Under the pieces are notes generated by a model. It was given only the letters and a program-made list of their open reading frames with translations, was not told the DNA's origin and ran no database searches. From the NCBI RefSeq assembly GCF_021278965.1, contig NZ_CP065589.1:439001-503000 (forward strand): a DNA stretch of 64,000 bases, in the 5' to 3' direction. Origin of the DNA: Chryseobacterium capnotolerans. GTDB taxonomy: Bacteria; Bacteroidota; Bacteroidia; Flavobacteriales; Weeksellaceae. The position numbers and the translations under genes were made by a program. Positions 1 to 8,531 of this stretch are shown piece after piece; position 1 is the first letter of the stretch; each line of letters begins with the position of its first letter.

Positions 1-791
1 ATTCTACTGAAGGTGGTATGGATATTGAGCATGTTGCAGAAGTAACTCCTCACTTAATCCACAACGAACTTATTGATCCAGCTATCGGTCTTCAAGGATT
101 CCAGGCTAGAAAAATTGCTTTCAACCTAGGTCTTGAAGGAAATGCATTCAAAGAATTTGTGAAATTTATTTCTTCTCTTTACAATGCTTATACAGGTATT
201 GATGCTTCTCTTTTCGAAATCAACCCAGTGTTGAAAACTTCTGATAACAAAATTATCGCTGTAGATGCTAAAGTAACTTTAGATGATAACTCATTGTTCC
301 GTCATAAGGACTTAGCTGAACTTAGAGATACAAGAGAAGAAGATCCAATGGATGTAGAAGCTGGTGAAGCTGGTCTTAACTTCGTAAAATTGGATGGTAA
401 CGTTGCTTGTATGGTAAACGGTGCTGGTCTTGCAATGGCAACTATGGATATCATCAAATTATCAGGTGGTAACCCGGCTAACTTCCTTGACGTAGGAGGT
501 ACTGCTGATGCTCAGAGAGTACAGACTGCTTTCGGAATCATCTTAAGAGATCCAAACGTAAAAGCAATCTTAATCAACATCTTCGGAGGTATCGTAAGAT
601 GTGACAGAGTAGCTCAAGGAGTTGTAGATGCTTACAAAGCTATGGGAAGCCTTCCGGTTCCATTGATCGTAAGATTACAAGGAACTAACGCTGTAGAAGC
701 TAAAAAATTAATTGATGAGTCTGGTCTTCCGGTTCACTCTGCAATTACTTTAGAAGAAGCTGCAAACAAAGTAAAAGAAGTTTTAGCATAA
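1..791 (+). CDS. sucC: Succinyl-CoA synthetase (ADP-forming) beta subunit, 5'-truncated by window edge
   Basis: This is the C-terminal ~262 residues of the TCA-cycle enzyme subunit that carries the nucleotide-binding ATP-grasp fold and part of the CoA-ligase domain. It acts in the cytoplasm as SucC with SucD and converts succinyl-CoA to succinate with NTP formation. The frame is open from base 3, giving STEGGMDIEHVAE, which matches the family before the first in-window Met at 18. Visible family blocks are FEINPVL, AVDAKVTLDDN, LDVGGTADAQRV and NIFGGIVRCD. A strong terminator follows the stop at once, so this is the last gene of its transcript. The N-terminus lies outside the window. Confidence 0.96.
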   Translation, partial: STEGGMDIEHVAEVTPHLIHNELIDPAIGLQGFQARKIAFNLGLEGNAFKEFVKFISSLYNAYTGIDASLFEINPVLKTSDNKIIAVDAKVTLDDNSLFRHKDLAELRDTREEDPMDVEAGEAGLNFVKLDGNVACMVNGAGLAMATMDIIKLSGGNPANFLDVGGTADAQRVQTAFGIILRDPNVKAILINIFGGIVRCDRVAQGVVDAYKAMGSLPVPLIVRLQGTNAVEAKKLIDESGLPVHSAITLEEAANKVKEVLA

Positions 792-814
792 TCTAAAATT
801 TTCATATAAATAAG

Positions 815-843
815 AAACCGTTCCATTTTTGGAACGGTTTTTT
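815..843 (+). terminator. Rho-independent terminator of sucC
   Basis: A perfect 10-bp stem (AAACCGTTCC / GGAACGGTTT) with loop ATTTTT is followed by a T run. It lies 24 bases after the sucC stop. An apparent TTG start at 829 for the next gene would lie inside this hairpin and is therefore not used. Confidence 0.9.
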
Positions 844-867
844 AATGCGTATAAGAAACAAGTATTC

Positions 868-1356
868 ATGAAAAACTTATACGTTCCAAAACCTTGTTCC
901 GAAAACTGGGAAGCTATGTCTCCACAGGGAAAAGGCAGATTTTGTGCTGTCTGCAACAAATGCGTAATTGATTTTACCCAAAAGCAGCCTGAAGAAATTC
1001 TGCAAATTCTCACTGAAATAGAAAATGAAAAAGTTTGTGGAACATTTTATAATCATCAGTTAAATATTGAAGAAGAAAAATCACAAAAAGTAAAAAATCA
1101 ATTCTTCAGATTGATCCCTAATATTTTTCAAAACAGTAGAGTTACACTTGCTGTACTTTCTTTAATCCTCTTTCTGACCGGATGCTCAAAAGATAGACCT
1201 CTCAGAACAGGTGAGGTGGCTGTGGAGCTAAATGAAGACAGTCTGAGTAATGATGGTATTACTATAGGAGAAGCTATTATTGTTGACAATGATTCTGTTG
1301 CTAAAGTTCCTCAAAAGGACAGTGCTATCGTTTCTAAAAAGCATAATGAAAAATAG
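868..1356 (+). CDS. Conserved hypothetical protein with N-terminal four-Cys motif and one membrane segment
   Basis: The product is 162 residues from ATG 868. A longer reading from TTG 829 is rejected because it starts inside the sucC terminator. The N-terminus has Cys10, then RFCAVCNKCVIDFT with Cys26, Cys29 and Cys32. This resembles a short Cys-rich N-terminal module found on many otherwise unrelated Bacteroidetes proteins, possibly metal-binding. Residues about 91-105 form one hydrophobic segment ending in LFLTGC, so the N-terminal half may be cytoplasmic and the acidic, Ser-rich C-terminal tail periplasmic. No function can be assigned. The internal LTGC resembles a lipobox but is too far from the N-terminus to be a normal one. 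Confidence 0.75.
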   Translation: MKNLYVPKPCSENWEAMSPQGKGRFCAVCNKCVIDFTQKQPEEILQILTEIENEKVCGTFYNHQLNIEEEKSQKVKNQFFRLIPNIFQNSRVTLAVLSLILFLTGCSKDRPLRTGEVAVELNEDSLSNDGITIGEAIIVDNDSVAKVPQKDSAIVSKKHNEK

Positions 1357-1676
1357 CTTACCGGATATTAGAAGAACACAAAGTCTTTTTTAAGATACAT
1401 TCTATGTGAAACCTATGTGGTTCGAAATTTTTAAAACAACATAGCCACATCGGCTTTATGTCCCATAAAAATTATTCGTGTATCCGTGACAAACATTCAG
1501 CAGTTTACAATTTTATCGGAGATAATCTTGCGCCTTTTCATATTCATGATATCCTGATCTTTATGCCATTGCGTTTACCAACAAAAAGTCGCTCCAAAAA
1601 TTGAAACGACTTTTTATGATTCTAATTTATGCACAATTATCTGCAGAATTGGCGAAACCTGTGTGATGTAAAGGAA
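1357..1676. other. Non-coding interval between convergent genes
   Basis: These 320 bases show no convincing ORF. They hold one hairpin terminator (1583-1615). Otherwise the sequence is unremarkable, apart from phrases such as ACCTATGTGGTT that recall the dispersed intergenic repeats seen near 56.5 and 63.4 kb. Confidence 0.6.
1583..1615. terminator. Bidirectional hairpin terminator
   Basis: Inverted repeat AAAAAGTCG / CGACTTTTT with a 15-base loop. It has A and T runs on both sides and lies between the convergent genes ending at 1356 and 1677, so it can serve both strands. Confidence 0.7.
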
Positions 1677-2561
1677 TTATTTATCCTGGCTTTCCGGTAA
1701 ATTGTTTTCTCCACTGGTAATACTTATACTTGTAGGAGTCACCAACTGAATTTGATCAATATCAAATCGTTCCTTAATATTTAAATAAGCCTTGCTTCTC
1801 ACTTGTGCCAGGTTTGCACCTATTTTGATCCAAAACTTAACCTGAAGATTGAATGAGCCCTGCTTCAGGTCGGTAAAAATAACTTCCGCAGTATCTAATT
1901 TATCTACATTATCAAGATTTTTAACGACTTCAAGAATGCTTTTTTGAGCCTTACTGATATCTTCATCAGCAGGAATTTCAAAATTTAAAATAATTCTTCG
2001 TTGAGGGGAAGCTGTAATATTATAAAACGGAGCATTAAAAACAACCTGATTGGGAATATAGGCCTTCTTTCCATCGTCTGTAAGGATTTTGGTCGTTAAA
2101 AATCCAATCTCCTGTACAGTGCCTGAATGGGCTCCGATAGTGATATAATCGCCAACTTTAAAAGCTTTATCAATACCAATAAGCATTCCTGAAAAGATAC
2201 TTGAAACAAGATCTTTCAAAGCCACCCCGGCAATCACCCCGGCTACTCCCAAACTTCCGATAAACTTCCACAGAAAACCACTAAAGCCCATAATTTCCAG
2301 AGAAATAAAGGTACCCATCAGCATAATCAGAAATCTGAATACACTGATTAAAGTAACCAGTGAACTTTCTTTCTGGCTTTTGGGAAAGAACTTATGAAAT
2401 AATTTTACGGCAATCTGGCTCAGGTATTTACTTGTAATAAGGAAGAATGTAAATACTAAAATGCCGACAATCAGTTTAGGAGTAAGTTCTGCGAACGTTA
2501 CATACCAATTTTGCAATACCCTATACACCATGTCTATGTAGGTGAGTCCGGTTTTCTCCAT
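1677..2561 (-). CDS. MscS-family small-conductance mechanosensitive channel
   Basis: A 294-residue inner-membrane channel expected to release solutes on hypo-osmotic shock. Hydrophobic helices lie at about residues 25-45, 70-92 and 96-122. The third is the Gly/Ala-rich pore helix, with SLGVAGVIAGVALKD running into SSIFSGMLIGID. It is followed by the MscS beta domain (FKVGDYITIGAHSGTVQEIG, then AYIPNQVVFNAPFYN). The length matches the small MscS/YnaI class. It stands alone, divergent from the peroxiredoxin gene, and ends before a shared terminator. Start ATG at 2561. Confidence 0.93.
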   Translation of the reverse strand: MEKTGLTYIDMVYRVLQNWYVTFAELTPKLIVGILVFTFFLITSKYLSQIAVKLFHKFFPKSQKESSLVTLISVFRFLIMLMGTFISLEIMGFSGFLWKFIGSLGVAGVIAGVALKDLVSSIFSGMLIGIDKAFKVGDYITIGAHSGTVQEIGFLTTKILTDDGKKAYIPNQVVFNAPFYNITASPQRRIILNFEIPADEDISKAQKSILEVVKNLDNVDKLDTAEVIFTDLKQGSFNLQVKFWIKIGANLAQVRSKAYLNIKERFDIDQIQLVTPTSISITSGENNLPESQDK

Positions 2562-2604
2562 GAATAAAATTTTACATTAAATATATAAATTTTAAACAAA
2601 AATT

Positions 2605-2634
2605 TTGCCAGTATCAAAAAGTCTACTAAATTTG
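2605..2634 (+). promoter_or_regulatory. Flavobacterial promoter for the peroxiredoxin gene
   Basis: TTG at 2605-2607 and TAAATTTG at 2627-2634 are separated by 19 bases. This is the canonical Bacteroidetes -33/-7 arrangement recognised by the RpoD-type sigma factor. It lies 23 bases before ATG 2658. Confidence 0.7.
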
Positions 2635-2657
2635 TAGACTAACAAATGCAAAATATT

Positions 2658-3293
2658 ATGTCAATCAAATTAGGAGATACAGCACCCAACTTTCAGGCAG
2701 AATCATCTGTAGGTGATATTCATTTTTATAATTATCTGGGAGATTCCTGGGGAATTTTATTCTCACATCCGGCGGATTATACTCCGGTATGCACTACAGA
2801 GCTGGGGTATACTTCTAAATTGCACACTGAATTTGCTCAAAGAAATACCAAAGTGATTGCTTTAAGTGTGGATGGGGTAGAGGATCATCAGAATTGGGTA
2901 AAAGATATTAACGAAACCCAAAATACAGAAGTACTGTTTCCAATTATAGCAGATAAGGATAGAAGAATTTCCGAACTCTATGATTTTATTCATCCCAATG
3001 CCTCCGCTACGGCAACCGTACGCTCTTTATTGATTATTGATCCTGCTAAAAAGGTAAGACTTATTATTACGTATCCTGCCTCTACAGGAAGGAATTTTAA
3101 TGAAATACTGAGGGTATTGGATTCTTTACAGCTTGTAGATAATTATCAGGTGGCCACACCTGTAAACTGGAAATATGGAGAAGACGTGATCGTTCCACCT
3201 ACAGTATCTACAAAAGATGCCATCAGGAAATTCCCTAAAGGAGTTACTGAGATAAAGCCGTATTTAAGATATACACCTCAACCCAATACATGA
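2658..3293 (+). CDS. 1-Cys peroxiredoxin (AhpC/TSA, Prx6 type)
   Basis: A cytoplasmic thiol peroxidase that reduces hydrogen peroxide and organic hydroperoxides. From ATG 2658 the protein is 211 residues and opens MSIKLGDTAPNF, as usual for the family. An in-frame ATG at 2646 would add MQNI and cannot be excluded. The peroxidatic site is PVCTTE, with Cys at about residue 45. The long C-terminal domain (TPVNWKYGEDVIVPPTVS) is characteristic of Prx6-type enzymes. The gene is monocistronic, with a good promoter upstream and a strong terminator downstream. Confidence 0.93.
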   Translation: MSIKLGDTAPNFQAESSVGDIHFYNYLGDSWGILFSHPADYTPVCTTELGYTSKLHTEFAQRNTKVIALSVDGVEDHQNWVKDINETQNTEVLFPIIADKDRRISELYDFIHPNASATATVRSLLIIDPAKKVRLIITYPASTGRNFNEILRVLDSLQLVDNYQVATPVNWKYGEDVIVPPTVSTKDAIRKFPKGVTEIKPYLRYTPQPNT

Positions 3294-3332
3294 TTTATTT
3301 GATTTTTTATAGTTTAGTTTTAATTTGTACGA

Positions 3333-3364
3333 AAAGCGGCCCGAAATTAATTTCGGGCCGCTTT
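3333..3364. terminator. Bidirectional terminator between peroxiredoxin and outer-membrane protein genes
   Basis: A 14-bp perfect stem (AAAGCGGCCCGAAA / TTTCGGGCCGCTTT) with a TTAA loop and A/T tracts on both sides. It sits between convergent genes. Confidence 0.88.
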
Positions 3365-3388
3365 CATTTTTTATAAGTATTTCAGTAA

Positions 3389-3979
3389 TTACTTAACGTC
3401 GTTGATGATTTGCTTACCTTTTGAAGTTGGAAGGTAAATCTGGAATCCTAAACCAAAAGTAATTTTGTTTGTGTATCCACCGCTTCCGAATCCAGCATTC
3501 GCATCATATTTAACTAAACCTTCTAAACCAATGTTTGGTGTAATGAAGTATGAATAACCAGGACCAAATCCAAAGTTAAGACCATTAGAAGAAGAACCTC
3601 CTTTAGAGATAGATGTTCCTCCTACACCTAAATTACCTTCCAAGAACCATCTTCCATGGTGTAGTAAATTGTTTACTCCCTGCTCTCCCGGGTTAAGATA
3701 ATAACGTCCTAATGCTCCAACATTATATGTAAAAGTAGTTGGTGCATCTTTAGCTCCTTTGAAACCTAAATCCACATATCCCCCTAATGCAATATTATCT
3801 TCAATGAAATAAGCTCCTTTCGGTTGAATATTAAAGTCATAACCACCTCCTTTGTTTAATCCGAAGTTGGCTCCTGCAAGGTTACCCCCTACCATCCAAT
3901 TACCTTTTTGAATCTGAGCGTTTGCAGTTGCTGTTAATCCTGCTACGGCTAATACTCCTGTTAAAATAAGTTTTTTCAT
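3389..3979 (-). CDS. Small outer-membrane beta-barrel protein
   Basis: A 196-residue exported protein. The signal peptide MKKLILTGVLAVAGLTATANAQ is followed by alternating Gly/aromatic strands typical of an 8-strand OmpA/OmpW-like barrel (outer membrane beta-barrel domain). Examples are NWMVGGNLAGANFGLNKGG, IALGGYVDLGFKG and NIGLEGLVKYD. The C-terminus, KQIINDVK, does not end in an aromatic residue. The ligand is unknown. Start ATG at 3979. Confidence 0.85.
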   Translation of the reverse strand: MKKLILTGVLAVAGLTATANAQIQKGNWMVGGNLAGANFGLNKGGGYDFNIQPKGAYFIEDNIALGGYVDLGFKGAKDAPTTFTYNVGALGRYYLNPGEQGVNNLLHHGRWFLEGNLGVGGTSISKGGSSSNGLNFGFGPGYSYFITPNIGLEGLVKYDANAGFGSGGYTNKITFGLGFQIYLPTSKGKQIINDVK

Positions 3980-4266
3980 AATTTATTATTTTAATAATTA
4001 AATGTTTATTATTCACGAATTATAGAAAAAACAATAAATGTGCCAGACTCTTAATTTTAGACAATTTCTCTAAATTAATGTTAATAATATCAACAAGATA
4101 GAATATGCATTTTTAACTTTATCATTGAATATTTCACAATCATATTAAAGAAAAAAAATCTTGAAAAGCCAAGTTCCTAAAATCGGAAAGAAGAATTATT
4201 TTTATTTTCTGATAAAAATAACGCTGTTATAATCATTAGAAAAGCCCTGAAATGCTACTATCTTAG
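3980..4266. other. AT-rich intergenic region
   Basis: About 287 bases upstream of the small barrel gene and downstream of the PepSY-type gene. It presumably contains the promoter for the barrel gene on the minus strand. No ORF or convincing hairpin was seen. Confidence 0.5.
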
Positions 4267-4782
4267 TTAAATAAGTAAAAGAAGAATAGAGATAACAAGT
4301 CCCGCAATGGTAAACTTGATCCCGCGTTTAAAAGCCTTGGTTTTAGGATTAAACATCCAGAAACTCGAAACCACAAAGAAAAAAAGCGCTACTCCGAAAA
4401 ATACACTTAGAGGAGCAATAGCATCTTTAGACTGTGATTTGTGAAGCGAAACCATTTTATCAAGTACAAAAGGTAATTCCATCTTTGAATATTTGGCTAC
4501 TCCTGTTGCAGAATCATAAGTTCCTTTCTTAAAATGAAGAACGGTACCTTCTGTTTTTTCTACTTCAAGGCCTTTCATCTTCAGTTCTTTTTTCAGTTCT
4601 TTTTCAGATAGGTTGGCAGATAAAGTCTTTTCATACTTTTTTTCACTCTTTAGAAAATCGGTGTCTCTGTAGACCAAAATAATTCCACTAACAGCATACA
4701 CGGCCATAATACCGGCAAGGAAATACCCCAGATATCGGTGCGTAATTCTCATGAAACTTCTAGTGTCTTTAATCTTATCCAT
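4267..4782 (-). CDS. PepSY-associated transmembrane protein
   Basis: A 171-residue inner-membrane protein. The opening FMRITHRYLGYFLAGIMAVY, with a conserved His in the first helix (about 17-39), is typical of PepSY-associated TM proteins found beside siderophore receptors. A soluble loop of about 70 residues (40-115) and two C-terminal helices (about 118-140 and 150-171) follow. It lies 93 bases downstream of the TonB-dependent receptor on the same strand and probably shares its transcript. A role in reductive iron release or receptor support is inferred from this context only. Confidence 0.8.
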   Translation of the reverse strand: MDKIKDTRSFMRITHRYLGYFLAGIMAVYAVSGIILVYRDTDFLKSEKKYEKTLSANLSEKELKKELKMKGLEVEKTEGTVLHFKKGTYDSATGVAKYSKMELPFVLDKMVSLHKSQSKDAIAPLSVFFGVALFFFVVSSFWMFNPKTKAFKRGIKFTIAGLVISILLLLI

Positions 4783-4875
4783 ATCGTTTTTTTGTTTTGT
4801 TTTTTAAATTTCAAAAGTGGAAGCTGCAAAAATGCAATTTCCACTTTTAATAAAGAAGTAATTATATGTTTAACT

Positions 4876-7155
4876 CTACAGCTTATATGTTAGCGTAAAA
4901 TAATAATTTCTTGGAGTAATAGGGTTTACTGAATAGTTCTCATGAACATTGTAGTTTACAACATCAAACAGGTTACCCACTCTTCCTTGGATTGAGAATT
5001 TTTGCCATTCATAGCCCACTGATACAGAAACCGTCGTGTAGTCCTTTAGATCAAACATTCTACTTACGTTGTTTCTACTTGTATTTGTAGATTTTGAATC
5101 ATTCCACCCAGCGATTCTGTCTCCAATATAGTAGATTCCAGCGCCAACTTTTAAACCTTTTACATAGTTTGTGAATTTATAGAAAACGGAAGCATTCGCT
5201 GTCGTAGCTGGGGTTCTTACCAATCTTTGTTTTTCAACATATCCTTTTTCAGGGGTGTCTAGGTAAACGGAATTGTTATAAGAAAAACCACCGATAATAG
5301 ATAAGTTTTCAGTAGGATTTCCGGTAATATCTAATTCCACACCACGACTTCTCATATTTCCTGCAAATTCTTTAAGATTGGTATCTGTTGAATTTACTGG
5401 TACTGCATTGGGAGTAGTTGTAGGAATGAACCAGTATGTTTGATAATAATTGTTGTACATGATCTGGTAAGCGGTTAGGTTAACCGCTAAAGCATTATTC
5501 CAGAAATTCTTTTTAACACCAATTTCATATTGATCAACGGTTGATGGTTTTATGCTTTGTCTTGATAAAGTCGCTAATTGATTTTGAATTTGCGGAATAG
5601 ACTGATTGGTGTTTACTGTTCCAAATTGATCCGAAGTATATCCGGCATTGGAAGCAAACGAATTCGTATAAGTTGCAAATACCGAAAGGTTTTCATTGGG
5701 AGCATAAACCAATCCTACTTTAGGAGAAAATGCATTGTCAGACGTTGAGGAATTGGCTACTTCGAATTTTTCATTTAATATAAAACGAGTAGTCAGCGTA
5801 GGCATATTCTCTACATAAGACCATCTTAATCCGGCAATTACTTTTAGTTGTTTTGTTAAGCTGATAAAATCCTGAGCATAGATCCCAACTCTTCTTGTAT
5901 TGATTCTGTTTCTTGTATTAAGAGTAGAATTTGGCATGGCAATATTTCCCCATGTTGATGGATCATCTAAATATAGGGTGTTTTTTGGATCTGTAACATT
6001 ATAAGCATACGCATCCGCCTGGCTATAATCTGCATCTGAACCAATTAATACCTTATGGTTGATTTTCCCGGTATTGAATTCACCATTAATGTTTACTTGT
6101 GCAGAAGTATAGTTTTGTTCGTTGTATGTTTTACCAAAAGGTCTGTTCCATGAAAGTCTTGTTGCGGTAGGTGAGCTATAACCCCATTGTACTCTTTCAG
6201 AAGAAAAATAATCTTTCGTGTAGTTTTGGTAAGAAGCGGTAGCATTTAAAGACCATCTTTCGTTAAATTGATGATTAAAAGTTACATTCGCAGAAGCTTG
6301 CTGTACATTTTGATACTGCCAGTCAGTTCCGAAGAAAATGTTTCTGGAAATACCATCATTTAATCTATAGCTTTGATCTTTTTCAGTAATAGATCCAAGT
6401 CCGAAATCCGGAGTGAAATTATTTTTAAGATAATCTGCCTCAACAATTAATTGAGACTTTTCACTTAAATTAAATAAAAATGAAGGATTGAAGTAATATT
6501 TTTCAGATTGTACAACATCTCTGAAACTTTCAGCATATTCATAAGTTCCGTTTACTCTGAAAGCAATATTTTTAGATAATGGCCCGTAAACATCAACTGT
6601 TGGTTTGTAAGAATTCCAGCTTCCTGCATTCATTCCTACGCTTCCTCCAAAATTGAATTTTGGTTTTTTTGTAATCATGTTGATAATACCTCCGGCAGCC
6701 GTATTTCCATAAAGCATTGCGTTGGCCCCTTTTAAAACTTCTACTCTTTCCAGACCGCTTACTTCAGGAAAAACGCCGCTATTTATTCTTGACCCATTTT
6801 TGAAAATATTATCATTTCCTAAAATAAAACCACGTCCGCCAAAGCTATCCTGAGAGTTTCCTCTGGATGAAGTGATATACATCCCGTTTATATTCTGAAG
6901 AACATCATTCAATTGTTTTGCCTGTTGCTGTTCAATGATTTCGTGAGTCACGATAGCAATTGGCTGAGGGGTCTCCATTATCGTCAGGTTCGACTTTGTA
7001 GAAAGTGGCCTTGCCTGGTTTGGATTTCCTGTTTTGTGAAGATTAATATCCTCAATAGTTTGGGTTCTAATAGTATCTGCTTCAGCATTTTTCAGCTGTG
7101 AACTTGCTGAAACAGCGATAAATAGAAGACCTAAAGTAAGTAGTTGTCTTTTCAT
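4876..7155 (-). CDS. TonB-dependent siderophore receptor
   Basis: A 759-residue outer-membrane transporter expected to import ferric siderophores using TonB/ExbBD energy. It has signal peptide MKRQLLTLGLLFIAVSASSQ, then a plug domain at about residues 60-170 (METPQPIAIVTHEIIEQQQA, VEVLKGANAMLYGNTAAGG, INMITKKP) and a 22-strand barrel with alternating aromatic strands to the end (NYYFTLTYKL). The plug signature and length fit the FhuA/FecA-like siderophore receptor class. It lies upstream of the PepSY-type gene. Iron control is likely for the family, but no convincing Fur box was found. Start ATG at 7155. Confidence 0.93.
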   Translation of the reverse strand: MKRQLLTLGLLFIAVSASSQLKNAEADTIRTQTIEDINLHKTGNPNQARPLSTKSNLTIMETPQPIAIVTHEIIEQQQAKQLNDVLQNINGMYITSSRGNSQDSFGGRGFILGNDNIFKNGSRINSGVFPEVSGLERVEVLKGANAMLYGNTAAGGIINMITKKPKFNFGGSVGMNAGSWNSYKPTVDVYGPLSKNIAFRVNGTYEYAESFRDVVQSEKYYFNPSFLFNLSEKSQLIVEADYLKNNFTPDFGLGSITEKDQSYRLNDGISRNIFFGTDWQYQNVQQASANVTFNHQFNERWSLNATASYQNYTKDYFSSERVQWGYSSPTATRLSWNRPFGKTYNEQNYTSAQVNINGEFNTGKINHKVLIGSDADYSQADAYAYNVTDPKNTLYLDDPSTWGNIAMPNSTLNTRNRINTRRVGIYAQDFISLTKQLKVIAGLRWSYVENMPTLTTRFILNEKFEVANSSTSDNAFSPKVGLVYAPNENLSVFATYTNSFASNAGYTSDQFGTVNTNQSIPQIQNQLATLSRQSIKPSTVDQYEIGVKKNFWNNALAVNLTAYQIMYNNYYQTYWFIPTTTPNAVPVNSTDTNLKEFAGNMRSRGVELDITGNPTENLSIIGGFSYNNSVYLDTPEKGYVEKQRLVRTPATTANASVFYKFTNYVKGLKVGAGIYYIGDRIAGWNDSKSTNTSRNNVSRMFDLKDYTTVSVSVGYEWQKFSIQGRVGNLFDVVNYNVHENYSVNPITPRNYYFTLTYKL

Positions 7156-7189
7156 TTTATTTTTATGTAGAACAGTTTTAAATAAGGCG

Positions 7190-7197
7190 CAAATGTA
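7190..7197 (-). promoter_or_regulatory. -7 promoter box of the TonB-dependent receptor
   Basis: On the minus strand the sequence is TACATTTG, matching TAnnTTTG, 34 bases before the receptor ATG. No clear -33 TTG is visible, which is common for activated or iron-controlled genes. Confidence 0.5.
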
Positions 7198-7339
7198 AGT
7201 ATTTGTTTAGAATGAATAAAAATAAATATGTGATTTTTATCATGTCTTTTAAAGGTGAAATATATGGATTGTTTCTATCCTTATTGTAGATAGATAATCC
7301 AGCGTTTTTTATGAATATATTTGTTGAAAAAATTTAAAT

Positions 7340-8395
7340 ATGCAACTGGTAAAAGCTGGGCTTTGTGCCTTTGGAATGAGTGGGAAAGTATTTCATGCTC
7401 CTTTTTTGAAAGAACATCCTGGGTTCTTTATTTCTGCAGTAGTGGAAAGAAGTAAAGAAGAATCTAAAGAAAAATATCCTGAAGCTGTCATTTATCGTTC
7501 CGTAGAAGAAATGCTTCAGAATGCAGATGTGGAATTGATCATTATCAATACACCGGTTCAGACACATTATGAATATGCCAGAAAAGCATTGGAAGCAGGA
7601 AAGAATATCATTGTTGAGAAACCTTTTACAGTAAACGTAGAAGAAGCAGAAGAATTGGTAAAGCTTGCGGAAGAAAAAGGATTATTTTTAAGTGTATATC
7701 AGAACAGAAGATTTGACCGTGATTTTCAGCAGGTGAAAAATATTGTAAATGAGGGTAAACTAGGAAATATCAAAGAAGCAGAAATTCGTTTTGATAGATT
7801 CCGTACCACACCAAGCGGAAAGCAGCACAAAGAAAATCCAGATCAGATAGGCTCAGGGTCACTGCATGATCTTGGAGCACATCTTGTGGATCAGGCAGTA
7901 CAATATTTCGGATACCCTGAAAAGCTTTTTGCTGATGTGTTTTCTATGAAGGGACCAGAATTTGCCAATGATTATTTTGAGATCCTGTTATTCTATAAGG
8001 ATAACCTAAGAGTAAGATTAAAATCTTCGGTCTTTACCAAAGAAGATCATCATGCTTATAAGATTCATGGAGATAAAGGATCCTTCCTCCAGGAGAGAAC
8101 AGATAACCAGGAAACCGAACTAGTTGCCGGAGCTATCCCTGTTTACGGAAAAGAGTGGATGAAGCCTTTGAAAGAAGCAGACGGAATTTTAAATTACCTG
8201 AACGAAAATTCAGAAACAGAAAGAATACTTACTTCAAGTGAAGCTGGAAATTATATGGATTATTATCAGCAAATCTATGAACATATCGTTTTCGGATATC
8301 CTCTGCCATCACCAGGAAAAGAAGTGATTCAGAATATGAAGATTATAGACGCTTCATTGGAGAGTGCAAAAGAAGGAAAGGTAATCTTCTTATAA
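7340..8395 (+). CDS. Gfo/Idh/MocA-family oxidoreductase
   Basis: A 351-residue NAD(P)-dependent dehydrogenase of the glucose-fructose oxidoreductase family. It has an N-terminal Rossmann domain (LVKAGLCAFGMSGKVFHAPF) and the family motif GKNIIVEKPFTVNVEEAEEL at about residues 92-111. The catalytic/C-terminal alpha-beta domain includes GSGSLHDLGAHLVDQAVQYF, where Asp and His match the usual catalytic pair. The substrate, probably a sugar or inositol derivative, cannot be read from the sequence. It is monocistronic. Start ATG at 7340. Confidence 0.9.
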   Translation: MQLVKAGLCAFGMSGKVFHAPFLKEHPGFFISAVVERSKEESKEKYPEAVIYRSVEEMLQNADVELIIINTPVQTHYEYARKALEAGKNIIVEKPFTVNVEEAEELVKLAEEKGLFLSVYQNRRFDRDFQQVKNIVNEGKLGNIKEAEIRFDRFRTTPSGKQHKENPDQIGSGSLHDLGAHLVDQAVQYFGYPEKLFADVFSMKGPEFANDYFEILLFYKDNLRVRLKSSVFTKEDHHAYKIHGDKGSFLQERTDNQETELVAGAIPVYGKEWMKPLKEADGILNYLNENSETERILTSSEAGNYMDYYQQIYEHIVFGYPLPSPGKEVIQNMKIIDASLESAKEGKVIFL

Positions 8396-8405
8396 TTGAT
8401 AAAAG

Positions 8406-8524
8406 AGTTATGAATGAGTTCAAAGTTTAAGGTTCAAGGTTACTGGTCATCTGAAGTAGAATTTTCCTGCTCTTTCACCCTAAGACCCTCTTACTCTCAA
8501 ACTTTTTTGAACTCATTCATAACT
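8406..8524. repeat. Long inverted repeat between convergent genes
   Basis: A perfect 19-bp inverted repeat (left arm 8406-8424, right arm 8506-8524; arm starts AGTTATGAATGAGTTC) encloses about 81 bases of C/T-rich sequence. It fills nearly all of the gap between the oxidoreductase and the ABC-F gene. It may be a MITE-like or REP-like element, or a structured 3' UTR. Confidence 0.6.
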
Positions 8525-8531
8525 TATATTT

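Noticed and set aside
829..867. N-terminal extension of the Cys-motif protein from TTG 829
   Set aside because: The start lies inside the sucC terminator hairpin.
7198..7260. Fur box upstream of the siderophore receptor
   Set aside because: Only a weak AT-rich match around AATGAATAAAAATAAATATG; no clear dyad could be shown.
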